This document shows positions 6,378-12,854 of a DNA stretch of 23,025 bases, in pieces. Source of the DNA: a virus. The notes beneath the pieces were generated by a model. It saw only the letters and a list, made by a program, of their open reading frames with translations. It was not told the DNA's origin and ran no database searches. The DNA lies in IMG/VR virus record IMGVR_UViG_3300042894_000404, positions 1-23,025 of that record, one strand, 5' to 3'. The first letter of the stretch is position 1. Every line of letters begins with the position of its first letter. A program made the position numbers and the translations under genes.

Positions 6378-6730
6378 TATGCATCCTTTTTGAATTGACC
6401 ATCTACCATTTTACCAGTGCGTTTGCTGATAACATCATAAGCAGAAGCAAGGCAATCTTCACCAGTAAGACCTAACAAATCGGCAAGGAGAATCAACGTG
6501 ACAAATGAATCACCAATACCATCTTCGATTGCTTCCATTGTGCCAGAACCACTCTGATAAGCAATGATTGCATCTTGTGTTTCTTTGATTTCCTCAAGCA
6601 CTTTATCCCATTGAGCTGAGATTGTTCCTTTACCTTGAGGTCCGATGATACCTTTCTCTAATCCCCATTGACGAACATTGTTGAATAGATCGTGGGCATT
6701 ATTACTATTTTGTTTAATGTTTACTTGCAT
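6377..6730 (-). CDS. MazG-like nucleotide pyrophosphohydrolase
   Basis: A 117-aa all-alpha NTP-PPase. The metal-binding signature appears as EEIKET (about residues 47-52) followed by EDGIGDSFVTLILLA (about 68-82), matching the EExxE...ExxD arrangement of MazG/dUTPase-like enzymes. The C-terminal KRTGKMVDGQFKK is characteristic of phage MazG-like proteins. The enzyme would hydrolyse nucleoside triphosphates, possibly altering dNTP pools or, as proposed for cyanophages, (p)ppGpp-linked host physiology; the substrate is not deducible here. It follows the phosphoesterase gene at a short gap and joins the 30-aa peptide by TAATG. The leader ATAGAACACAGATAAACAC is CA-rich, with no clear Shine-Dalgarno. 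Confidence 0.85.
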   Translation of the reverse strand: MQVNIKQNSNNAHDLFNNVRQWGLEKGIIGPQGKGTISAQWDKVLEEIKETQDAIIAYQSGSGTMEAIEDGIGDSFVTLILLADLLGLTGEDCLASAYDVISKRTGKMVDGQFKKDA

Positions 6731-6738
6731 ATTAGTGT

Positions 6739-7422
6739 TTATCTGTGTTCTATAATTTCGAGTTCATCTAAGATTCTTGCAGAACATCCGTTATATCTAA
6801 GTGACACGCTCTGGTGAAAGTGACCTGCATAACTATATAGCGGCTTTGCTACTGAGAATAAAATGTTATGATCGTCACGCTCATTGAGACAATCCCTCCA
6901 GAGAAATTCATCTTTTTCGCACCAGTTAATAATACCAGCTTTATCGAATGGACCGAGCCAGCTAGGTGCTGAATGAGTAATCAGGACATCACATTTTTGA
7001 ATAAGATCATCCTTCAAATCGAATCTCTCATTCTTCCAATAGGACTTCCCTTCAATTCTGATCTTACGATCAATTGAAATTGCTCCACCAACGAATAAGA
7101 ATCTCTGATCATTAATATCAGTGCAATAATAATCGGGAAGAAGCTTGAAATGACTTAGTGAGATATTACTGAATTCGTCATTGAAGAATTTAGGATCATC
7201 ATGGTTTCCACGAATAGACATGAATTCAATATCACGGGCCTCTAGGAAACCATTGAACAATTCGCATATGTATCTTTCACGAGATTCATCGTATTGAAAT
7301 CCGATACCTAAATCTCCAACACATATGAGATAACAATCATGTATATCAAGTTGTTTGATTCTCTCTTTGAGATTAGCGAATTTTCCATGAATGTCTCCGA
7401 TAATGTAAATCGGTTTTTTCAT
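6739..7422 (-). CDS. Calcineurin-like metallophosphoesterase (PP-like)
   Basis: A 227-aa protein with the full metallophosphoesterase motif series: GDIHG (residues 9-13), VGDLGIGF (about 36-43), SIRGNHDDP (GNHD block), LITHSAPSWLG, and GHFHQS near the C-terminus. These residues bind the dimetal centre and act on phosphoesters. It most resembles short Ser/Thr-phosphatase or nucleotidase-type phage enzymes; the substrate is unknown. It lies directly after a second, larger phosphoesterase gene (1-nt gap), so the two may act on related substrates. All catalytic residues look present. The start codon follows TTCGCATAAT with no ribosome-binding site. Confidence 0.88.
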   Translation of the reverse strand: MKKPIYIIGDIHGKFANLKERIKQLDIHDCYLICVGDLGIGFQYDESRERYICELFNGFLEARDIEFMSIRGNHDDPKFFNDEFSNISLSHFKLLPDYYCTDINDQRFLFVGGAISIDRKIRIEGKSYWKNERFDLKDDLIQKCDVLITHSAPSWLGPFDKAGIINWCEKDEFLWRDCLNERDDHNILFSVAKPLYSYAGHFHQSVSLRYNGCSARILDELEIIEHR

Positions 7423-7423
7423 A

Positions 7424-8473
7424 TTATGCGAATAGAGTTTTGCCTAGAGTACAGATAGATGATTTACCATTAGAGATTGATACGAGTTCAACGCCAAATG
7501 TATTGTCACTTAATGAGACAATGGCGAAACCATTCTGCCAGTTAGGTGCGGATGCATAAACGGGATTCAAGTCGCACATACATCCGATTTCATATCCCAT
7601 GTGCTGAACATCGGTTTTACCAGCGATGGCTGGACGACGGATTGCTGTTGCACCGAGACGATGAACATGGCCGATCATAACGGATGCGCTGAACTTCTGA
7701 ATCATACCAAGAGCAGACGCGCCTGCATTAGAACGAACAACATCGCCGTGCATGACTAACAAACCATTAAGATCTACATAATCGACAGTTTCAATGATGC
7801 CAGCAAAGTCTCCCATGAATACCTTCTCATAAGTGCAGTTATCCCAGAATTCAGAAAGACAAGCTAGTGAACCAAGCTTCTCCGACAGATACCGTCTCCA
7901 ACGTCCCTGAATACCTTGGGACGAATGGTTTGCATGAGTTTCATAGATCTTAGCTCCACCAGAGATAGAGACAAGAGTTTGTAGAAATTTCTGGTATGCA
8001 ATGCGCTCTTCATTAAGATTCCAGCTAGTAAGAATATCTGCTGGATACTTTGAGATGGCTAACATATCACATGTATCTCCATTAAGAATAATTGTGGATG
8101 GCTTCAGTTCAATAATTGTCTGGAATAGAATATCAACAGACTTCTTACACTCCGTTGGGAAGTGCATATCTGAACAAACAATGGCAAAGTTGCTAAGTTC
8201 AGATTTTACCTTTAGAATCTCTGGCAACGGAAAGACTAATGGAACAAGATTTTCCATAAACTCTTCTGGTGATACCTGAGTGTCTTTCTTCGTAGGTTTA
8301 ATGCGTCGAAGGTTATCATTAACATATCCAATCGGAATGTTTTCATTTGCATTAAATGCTCCTACCCAACCCTGAGCTGTTGATTTTGCTACACCATAAT
8401 CAGTAAAGATTTGGGTATAGGTAGCACCATTAAGTCGGGCATCGATTACTTTCCGTTTGATTTCGTTTAACAT
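7424..8473 (-). CDS. HTH plus metallophosphoesterase protein
   Basis: The 349-aa protein has two parts. Residues 1-50 (MLNEIKRKVIDARLNGATYTQ and GVAKSTAQGWV) form a helix-turn-helix resembling those of transposases and terminase small subunits. From about residue 95 there is a metallophosphoesterase domain with SDMHFP, LNGDTCDM, ETHANHSSQG, VMHGDVVRS and GHVHRLGA. This supplies the expected metal ligands, although the first motif is DMH rather than DxHG. Phage homologues with HTH-phosphoesterase fusions suggest a DNA-targeted nuclease or phosphatase, but activity is not deducible. It starts 1 nt after the preceding stop and is followed by another phosphoesterase, making a tandem pair. Confidence 0.85.
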   Translation of the reverse strand: MLNEIKRKVIDARLNGATYTQIFTDYGVAKSTAQGWVGAFNANENIPIGYVNDNLRRIKPTKKDTQVSPEEFMENLVPLVFPLPEILKVKSELSNFAIVCSDMHFPTECKKSVDILFQTIIELKPSTIILNGDTCDMLAISKYPADILTSWNLNEERIAYQKFLQTLVSISGGAKIYETHANHSSQGIQGRWRRYLSEKLGSLACLSEFWDNCTYEKVFMGDFAGIIETVDYVDLNGLLVMHGDVVRSNAGASALGMIQKFSASVMIGHVHRLGATAIRRPAIAGKTDVQHMGYEIGCMCDLNPVYASAPNWQNGFAIVSLSDNTFGVELVSISNGKSSICTLGKTLFA

Positions 8474-8474
8474 G

Positions 8475-8669
8475 TTATTTTAATAATTCCTTTACTTCAT
8501 TTATCATAAAATTAACGTCTTCTAAAGTGGCAGGAGAATTGAGTTTTTCCAGAGCAAGTATTGCTTCAAGTCTTGTATCATAGCTTGAGTGGACAGATAA
8601 ACTGTTCCTGTGCTCAATCTGAATCTGATAGGAATTATCAGCGAAGTTGTGGTGGATCAGATACTTCAT
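8475..8669 (-). CDS. Small hypothetical protein, 64 aa
   Basis: I do not recognise a named family. MKYLIHHNFADNSYQIQIEH suggests a short beta-hairpin, followed by a helical half (TRLEAILALEKLNS and LEDVNFMINEVKELLK). No cysteines, membrane segments or nucleic-acid motifs are visible. It is placed 1 nt before the phosphoesterase gene and directly after a weak terminator-like hairpin, so it may begin a transcript or be read through from the promoter at 8980. Confidence 0.65.
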   Translation of the reverse strand: MKYLIHHNFADNSYQIQIEHRNSLSVHSSYDTRLEAILALEKLNSPATLEDVNFMINEVKELLK

Positions 8670-8672
8670 ATT

Positions 8673-8709
8673 AAAAGGCGAGCAGTTTAGTGTCTTGCTC
8701 AGGACTTTT
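8673..8709 (-). terminator. Weak terminator-like hairpin
   Basis: The minus strand reads AAAAG-TCCT-GAGCA, an 11-nt loop, then TGCTC-GC-CTTTT followed by AAT. Two 5-bp stems are separated by an internal loop, and the second ends in a T-run. It lies between the 69-aa and 64-aa genes and would attenuate rather than fully stop transcription. Confidence 0.35.
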
Positions 8710-8715
8710 AAATTA

Positions 8716-8925
8716 TTAGGCGTACATCAGGAACGTGCGATCACGAATATCAGCAGCGCATTGATTGGCAACTCGAATGATTATGTCTTCGTCAACATTA
8801 AATTCGATTAATATCGCAATAGTCTTGATCACATCATGAATCAACTCAGTGGAAGGAATTGCGCTAAGGTCCATACGGGTAATAGCTTTGAATTCAGTCG
8901 CAAGGTAATCAATCGGTGTTTTCAT
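8716..8925 (-). CDS. Small hypothetical helical protein, 69 aa
   Basis: The sequence (MKTPIDYLATEFKAITRMDL, then ELIHDVIKTIAILIEF and IIRVANQCAADIRDRTF) predicts an all-helical soluble protein. I do not recognise the family. It is the first gene after the promoter at 8980-8953 and has a leader of about 25 nt that contains no clear Shine-Dalgarno. The downstream hairpin may separate it from the phosphoesterase operon. Confidence 0.65.
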   Translation of the reverse strand: MKTPIDYLATEFKAITRMDLSAIPSTELIHDVIKTIAILIEFNVDEDIIIRVANQCAADIRDRTFLMYA

Positions 8926-8952
8926 AATGTAGTAGCAGTTAGCTATGAAACC

Positions 8953-8980
8953 AAATTAGCACGTTAGGCTTAAATGTCGA
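8953..8980 (-). promoter_or_regulatory. Promoter for the 69-aa gene and downstream operon
   Basis: -35 TCGACA (8980-8975), a 16-nt spacer and -10 TAATTT (8958-8953). The upstream block AAAATAGTTGAAAATAATTC is nearly the same as that before the promoter at 12978 and has the same alignment to the -35 as the uvsX promoter. The hexamers are individually weak; the conserved upstream block is the stronger evidence. Confidence 0.55.
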
Positions 8981-8999
8981 GAATTATTTTCAACTATTT

Positions 9000-9122
9000 T
9001 CAATCGCGGTCGAAATCTGTAAAAATAGACAGTAAAGCGAATAAGAACAAACAGATAGACACTACTGCAACAGCAGCGATTTTAGGGTCATGGTCAACAA
9101 TTTGATTCCAGAGATTTACCAT
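9000..9122 (-). CDS. 40-aa single-pass membrane peptide
   Basis: The ATG at 9122 reads MVNLWNQIVDHDPKIAAVAV and continues through SICLFLFALLSIF to TDFDRD-TGA. One hydrophobic helix (about residues 15-34) is followed by an acidic tail. The start overlaps the stop of the 56-aa ORF by 7 nt, and the gene closes the DUF1003 cassette just before the next promoter. It is too short to assign. Its position and composition suggest a membrane accessory protein. Confidence 0.6.
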   Translation of the reverse strand: MVNLWNQIVDHDPKIAAVAVVSICLFLFALLSIFTDFDRD

Positions 9123-9286
9123 AATTTTAAGTTTCTTCCAGCACTAGCAATAATGAAAAAGCACGTAACGATATGAACGAACCACCAAAAAGTTCGTATT
9201 ACTGCTGCAATATCAGACTCACGATCATGATCGGAAATCTTTTGTCCCATGGATTTAGCCCATATTTTCCAGATTTTTTTCGTCAT
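9116..9286 (-). CDS. 56-aa membrane protein of T4-like phages
   Basis: It reads MTKKIWKIWAKSMGQKISDH, then DRESDIAAVIRTFWWFVHIV with TCFFIIASAGRNLKLW. There is a basic amphipathic start and one membrane helix (about residues 32-50). The IWK.WAKS.G.K..D.D...D..A.IRT pattern is familiar from small proteins of marine T4-like phages, but I know no function for it. The start overlaps the DUF1003 stop (ATGA), and it overlaps the next small ORF, so the three form a compact membrane-protein cassette. Confidence 0.7.
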   Translation of the reverse strand: MTKKIWKIWAKSMGQKISDHDRESDIAAVIRTFWWFVHIVTCFFIIASAGRNLKLW

Positions 9287-9786
9287 TTACTCTCGGTGAC
9301 CTTAGCATGAACCTCTTGGGTGAGAATTTCGATTCTCTGGTTCATCTCTCTAATCGCCTTCATAACACTTGAGTTTTGCTTTGTCAACTTCATGATTGCT
9401 GCTGTTTGCTCACTGATGAGTGCTTGTCTATTTGCGCTTTCGATAGCCAAAGAATCTCTGTGTTGTGCATCGGCAGCGGCGTGTGCTTTGTCTCGGTCAG
9501 CTTGTCTAGTCTGTGCAAGTAGAATTAGTGGTGCTGCATATGCAGCTTGGGTTGAGAAGGCGAGATTAAGAAGAATGAATGGATAAAGGTCAAAGTTAAA
9601 AATTCCAAAAACATTCAAGAGAATCCAAACTGTAACAAAGATGGTTTGTGCGATAATGAAGATTGGTGTGCCGAAGAATCTTGCAAACGCTTCTGCCTTC
9701 AGTGCAAACCAATCATTACCAAAGACAGGTGTTAAATGAAGATGCTCTTCAAGAAATCTTTTATGGTCTTTATTTTCGGTTGTCAT
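9283..9786 (-). CDS. DUF1003 inner-membrane protein
   Basis: The chosen start is the ATG at 9786 (MTTENKDHKRFLEEHL), which follows a GATAAATACACGA element; a longer version from 9813 would run back into a hairpin region. The 167-aa protein has two membrane helices (about residues 40-60 and 68-92) and the DUF1003 hallmark DLYPFILLNLAFSTQAAYAA then PLILLAQTRQADRDK. The C-terminal 70 residues (SANRQALISEQTAAIMKLTK and IREMNQRIEILTQEVH) are coiled-coil-like and cytoplasmic. The family is widespread in bacteria with unknown function. In a phage it could act on the host membrane, for example in superinfection exclusion, but this is conjecture. Confidence 0.85.
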   Translation of the reverse strand: MTTENKDHKRFLEEHLHLTPVFGNDWFALKAEAFARFFGTPIFIIAQTIFVTVWILLNVFGIFNFDLYPFILLNLAFSTQAAYAAPLILLAQTRQADRDKAHAAADAQHRDSLAIESANRQALISEQTAAIMKLTKQNSSVMKAIREMNQRIEILTQEVHAKVTESK

Positions 9787-9814
9787 TCGTGTATTTATCA
9801 ACATGAGTAACAAC

Positions 9815-9849
9815 CATCTTCCAGATCGAGCATTAAGATCTGGAAGATG
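9815..9849. repeat. Perfect 13-bp inverted repeat / hairpin
   Basis: CATCTTCCAGATC and GATCTGGAAGATG pair perfectly around a 9-nt loop between the cREC gene and DUF1003. Neither strand has a proper T-run after the stem. It may still act as a terminator or RNA-processing or stability element at the operon boundary, or as an operator. Confidence 0.7.
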
Positions 9850-9859
9850 AATTTAATCA

Positions 9860-10285
9860 TTACTTAATTTCGTCTAGGACTTTTTGAATATTAGCGGCAC
9901 CATAAGAATTCGCCGAATGAACATATGTCTTAATTGGTGGCTTACCAGCTTCAATCCATTTCTTTACAAGATATTCTGCACACGATTTCCCAGTCTTGTT
10001 TTTGAGATTTCCATATTCGATCACACCCTTAGTGAGTGCAGTTACCTTAAAGTAATATTCGATATGCTCTTGGTGAAGATCATGGTCAAAGGATATAATC
10101 GAAGGTAATCCGTTCTTTTCGATATAGCGAACAAACGAATCGTATGTACGGACAATTTGCCATTGGTTATTAGGAATGCCAGTAGAATCAATCAATGATT
10201 CATGAGTATCGCTCAGATATGCATCTTTGGGATAACGAAGATCATCCAAGAATAAGTTATAAGGATCGTGTGTGTCTGTTTTCAT
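9860..10285 (-). CDS. cREC (cyclic-phosphate processing receiver) domain protein
   Basis: A 141-aa single-domain protein. NLFLDDLRYP (residues 10-19) carries the paired Asp of receiver-like folds, followed by WQIVRTYDSFVRYI, LPSIISFDHDLH (second acidic motif), KTGKSCAEYLVKKW and YVHSANSYGAANI. This motif order matches the cREC family, a receiver-like domain predicted in comparative studies to process cyclic phosphates such as 2',3'-cyclic ends in RNA-repair or conflict contexts. It lacks a conventional phosphorelay partner. It follows the thioredoxin-like gene with a few nt spacing and is the last gene before the hairpin at 9815. Family assignment is from memory of its motifs. Confidence 0.75.
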   Translation of the reverse strand: MKTDTHDPYNLFLDDLRYPKDAYLSDTHESLIDSTGIPNNQWQIVRTYDSFVRYIEKNGLPSIISFDHDLHQEHIEYYFKVTALTKGVIEYGNLKNKTGKSCAEYLVKKWIEAGKPPIKTYVHSANSYGAANIQKVLDEIK

Positions 10286-10287
10286 GT

Positions 10288-10527
10288 TTATTGTTTGATT
10301 CGTTTAATGATTTCGTCGGTACCAGTAATAATCTCGGTAACATCTTCATTATTCATTACAAGTAAGCGAGGAACTCCCTTAATCTGATGCTTTTGGAAGA
10401 AATCTGCAGTTTGATCAGCATCCATGTAGGTTACTTTATCATTAAGACCTTCTGCGATAAGTCTAGATTTAAGAACGCGGCAGGGGCCGCACCACGATGC
10501 TGTTGCTAGTATTAGTGTTTGTGTCAT
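10288..10527 (-). CDS. Thioredoxin/glutaredoxin-like protein
   Basis: A 79-aa mini-thioredoxin fold: LILATASWCGPCRVLKSRL has the classic WCGPC redox site at residues 12-16, followed by VTYMDAD and the cis-Pro segment IKGVPRLLVM. It is shorter than E. coli thioredoxin (about 108 aa), lacking the first helix, and is close to T4 NrdC in size. It would reduce disulfides, for example in ribonucleotide reductase, although no reductase gene lies in this window. The start forms a TAATG junction with the preceding gene. Confidence 0.88.
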   Translation of the reverse strand: MTQTLILATASWCGPCRVLKSRLIAEGLNDKVTYMDADQTADFFQKHQIKGVPRLLVMNNEDVTEIITGTDEIIKRIKQ

Positions 10528-10763
10528 TATAGTAATTCTGCTGAGACTCTTTTGTAAAATTCTAATTTACTGATTAATGTTTCTGGCGTAATGCCTTCGG
10601 AATCATAACAATAATTATCAGATATGTCAAGACTTAAATTAAGTTCTTTTAACCATTCTGAGGAGGTCTTCTTTCGGAAAATAGTATCCCAGTTTGACCT
10701 TCCATCAGAAGATAAGATTCGTGATTGAATTGAATCTCCAGTAATATCATTCTTCGCTGCCAT
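10527..10763 (-). CDS. Small hypothetical protein, 78 aa
   Basis: I do not recognise it. MAAKNDITGDSIQSRILSSD and WDTIFRKKTSSEWLKELNLSL indicate a soluble, mixed-charge protein with C-terminal helices (PETLISKLEFYKRVSAELL). The start lies inside the end of the preceding ORF (17-nt overlap), and its stop joins the thioredoxin-like start, consistent with tight operon packing. No ligand or catalytic motif is seen. Confidence 0.65.
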   Translation of the reverse strand: MAAKNDITGDSIQSRILSSDGRSNWDTIFRKKTSSEWLKELNLSLDISDNYCYDSEGITPETLISKLEFYKRVSAELL

Positions 10764-10995
10764 AAACGTATTCTCTTAAATAGTCGAGATATGATTCGGA
10801 TCGTCCTCCGGAGTTGTAAACATAATCAAAGATGAATGATACAAGGGTCGGATCTTCTTCTTCCTCCAATTCAAGTTGACCTATTAAATGATCGAATTTT
10901 CGTTCTGACTCAACACTGTTTTGAGTCTCGATGATGCGAAGATTCTCAATTAGATTCTTTTGCTCTTCAGTTAGTTTTTTCATAGTATCTGTCAT
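10747..10995 (-). CDS. Small hypothetical acidic helical protein
   Basis: The start is taken as the ATG at 10995 (MTDTMKKLTEEQKNLIENLR); the next ATG at 10983 is equally possible, and a longer start at 11016 would overlap the upstream gene by 50 nt. The product is helical and acidic (LIGQLELEEEEDPTL), ending in a Tyr-rich segment (SYLDYLREYVYGSEE). No family is recognised. The overlaps on both sides suggest co-translation with its neighbours. Confidence 0.6.
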   Translation of the reverse strand: MTDTMKKLTEEQKNLIENLRIIETQNSVESERKFDHLIGQLELEEEEDPTLVSFIFDYVYNSGGRSESYLDYLREYVYGSEE

Positions 10996-11611
10996 GTAAC
11001 TTACGGTATTCATCAATCAAAGACGTAATTTCAGTATTGTCATTCGCAAGTTTATATATCGTATCGATTAACTTTTCATGTGGAGAAGGGTAATCACGCC
11101 TATTTTTAATGCAGTATCGATTAAACTCTTTACGCTTTTCTTCATATCGAATAGTGGATTCATTCACTTCATCATCTGTGAATTTAATCGGTGGCTCATC
11201 TTTAATTAATTCAATGTCTCCATGTAATTTTCCCTTGACGAATATGGCTCGATATTCAATCCAACCATACTGGAATCGTGAAGGACCACCAAAAGATGAT
11301 TCATACTCTGGATGCTTATATGAATCATAAAACGAAATGTCTCCAGTAAATGAACATTCATCTAAAGTTTCGCTAACAACTTCAGTGTGTCCTTTTAGAA
11401 TAGAATCATCTTCTGGCGTTGATACCCATTCAAGTTCTTGAATTCGATGATAAAGTTGGCCTTTGTCATTGATGATATACAAATCCATGCTTTGCGAATC
11501 TGTATCTTTAGTTTGAAAGTAAATTGCATCCACTGAACCCCAAGTCTCAATAAGACCTGCGGGAACTGAATGTAGTGGCATTTCGCATTTAATATAGTCA
11601 AACATCCCCAT
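10967..11611 (-). CDS. Conserved-type phage protein beginning MGMFDYI
   Basis: A 214-aa protein starting MGMFDYIKCEMPL, an N-terminus shared by a broad group of uncharacterised phage proteins (MFDYI.C..PLP). It is beta-rich in the first 130 residues (WGSVDAIYFQTKDTDSQ, LYIINDKGQLYHR, YGWIEYRAIFVKGKLHGDIEL) with a helical C-terminal tail. A GAGG Shine-Dalgarno-like sequence sits about 9 nt upstream, one of the few clear ones in this window. The start overlaps the end of the TAGT gene by 14 nt, so it belongs to the same operon. Function is unknown. Confidence 0.7.
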   Translation of the reverse strand: MGMFDYIKCEMPLHSVPAGLIETWGSVDAIYFQTKDTDSQSMDLYIINDKGQLYHRIQELEWVSTPEDDSILKGHTEVVSETLDECSFTGDISFYDSYKHPEYESSFGGPSRFQYGWIEYRAIFVKGKLHGDIELIKDEPPIKFTDDEVNESTIRYEEKRKEFNRYCIKNRRDYPSPHEKLIDTIYKLANDNTEITSLIDEYRKLHDRYYEKTN

Positions 11612-12461
11612 CTTCGTATACCTCGTTAAATTTTGATTCCTTCGTTACTAATACCATGCCGTGATTGTTAACACCAGGTTTGATGTCATAATCGGGTTTG
11701 CGTATCAGCTTGTTCTTTTTGAATTTGCTGTAATCAACATGATGCTGCCAGCGGTTCCACTTCCATGTGATCGAAGCAATGTCTGGATGTTGCTCAACTA
11801 ATGATTGAGCCATTAGCAGACGACCATCGCCTTGATAAAGAACATCTGTATTACCGCCACCCATTCGCATTGTCGCCATCTTACCAGCAAGGAAGATGTT
11901 AAACAGAATTGTGCAATCACCGTCTCTCAATACTCGGATCGACAAATCGGTGTCTTCATTGTATCTTCCGCGCCAGCGATGTTTGCAGGTATTTTCAATT
12001 AGAATGCAAGAGTAAACACGAGCATTTAGATAATATGGAGGTGCCTTCGCATCACTAGGGCAAAAGAAATCATAATTGAATCCAGCGATTGGAACATTCT
12101 CATATCGATCAACGAACATCTCCGCAACTCTAAAGATAGTTCCAGAGTCAACACGAAGTTTTCGATTGTTATTCAATCGCTCAAAGTATCGAATGTTATC
12201 ATCGAGGATCCAATGGCGTTTCGCTCCGATAGAAATCGAATGATCCCAAACCCAGTTTCGAGCTGGAATAGAACCTTGACCTAGATTACTGAACGGCAAT
12301 ACAAGGATCTTTTTAGGATCGATTACTGCCGCATAAGCATCATATTCTTGCGGTTCAATTACGATGTGATAAGGAATGTTGCGCAACTCAAGAGCCTTAC
12401 TGGTATATCTTGAATCAGCCCGACCCTTAGAAATGATATAGACGGGATACTCAGGATTCAT
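11598..12461 (-). CDS. TET-associated glycosyltransferase-like protein (TAGT, copy 1)
   Basis: The ATG at 12461 (MNPEYPVYIISKGRADSRYT) is chosen because it overlaps the stop of the 88-aa gene by 11 nt and begins the conserved domain; the upstream in-frame extension is not family-like. The 287-aa protein shows SKGR at the nucleotide-sugar end, GQGSIPARNWVWD, RHWILDDNIRYF (acidic DDN at 87-89), IAGFNYDFFC, RWRGRYNEDTDLSIRVLRDG with the EDTD motif, and MRMGGGNTDVLYQGDGR. TAGT enzymes are predicted to add sugars to modified bases in phage DNA. A second, diverged copy lies at 5509-6288. The acceptor base and sugar are unknown. Confidence 0.85.
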   Translation of the reverse strand: MNPEYPVYIISKGRADSRYTSKALELRNIPYHIVIEPQEYDAYAAVIDPKKILVLPFSNLGQGSIPARNWVWDHSISIGAKRHWILDDNIRYFERLNNNRKLRVDSGTIFRVAEMFVDRYENVPIAGFNYDFFCPSDAKAPPYYLNARVYSCILIENTCKHRWRGRYNEDTDLSIRVLRDGDCTILFNIFLAGKMATMRMGGGNTDVLYQGDGRLLMAQSLVEQHPDIASITWKWNRWQHHVDYSKFKKNKLIRKPDYDIKPGVNNHGMVLVTKESKFNEVYEDGDV

Positions 12462-12717
12462 CGGTATAGAATGTATTAATACGAACATCCCGCACAAGCT
12501 GAGGATGCCAAATAGCTTTAGTTTTTGGAGTAATTGATTGTCCAAGTAATTTGGCGAAATCTTGAACCTCTTCTTCGGTATTAAACCGAACATTAATCAT
12601 GCGGTAAGCTTCTTTTGCTTTTTGTTTAAAGTCTGGCATTCCAATCCATTCTTCTTCCCAAGCTTCATCTGCGCCTAGTTTGCCTTCGCTACCTTCGTAA
12701 AATCCTTCTAAATTCAT
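12451..12717 (-). CDS. 88-aa protein upstream of TAGT
   Basis: It begins MNLEGFYEGSEGKLGADEAW and carries a compact C-terminal domain, MINVRFNTEEEVQDFAKLLG followed by KTKAIWHPQL. The helix plus KTKxIWxP ending recurs in small phage proteins that I associate loosely with DNA-modification neighbourhoods, though no activity is known to me. The first 25 residues are acidic. The start overlaps the stop of a 46-aa ORF (ATGA) and the stop overlaps the TAGT start, suggesting the pair is co-translated and perhaps interacts. Confidence 0.75.
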   Translation of the reverse strand: MNLEGFYEGSEGKLGADEAWEEEWIGMPDFKQKAKEAYRMINVRFNTEEEVQDFAKLLGQSITPKTKAIWHPQLVRDVRINTFYTDES

Positions 12718-12854
12718 TTATTATCTTTTGTTGGTTTGAGTGTGTATCGGTCTTTTGATTGATTTAATGCGAGCGCATAGTTTAGTATAATAACACGCTG
12801 CTTTGTGCTTTGGAGTTCTTTGCCTCTGAATATATATGTCTGTGTTTGTTCCAT
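12714..12854 (-). CDS. 46-aa hypothetical basic protein
   Basis: It reads MEQTQTYIFRGKELQSTKQR, then VIILNYALALNQSKDRYTLK and PTKDNK. It is basic and soluble, with no known motif. It begins in a TAATG junction with the 25-aa peptide stop and ends in an ATGA overlap with the 88-aa gene. This exact tiling, plus an uninterrupted frame, supports it as coding. Confidence 0.6.
   Translation of the reverse strand: MEQTQTYIFRGKELQSTKQRVIILNYALALNQSKDRYTLKPTKDNK

Noticed and set aside
11598-12593. 331-codon version of the first TAGT gene
   Set aside because: The 44-residue extension overlaps the 88-aa gene entirely and lacks family features; the ATG at 12461 overlaps the 88-aa stop in the usual coupled way.
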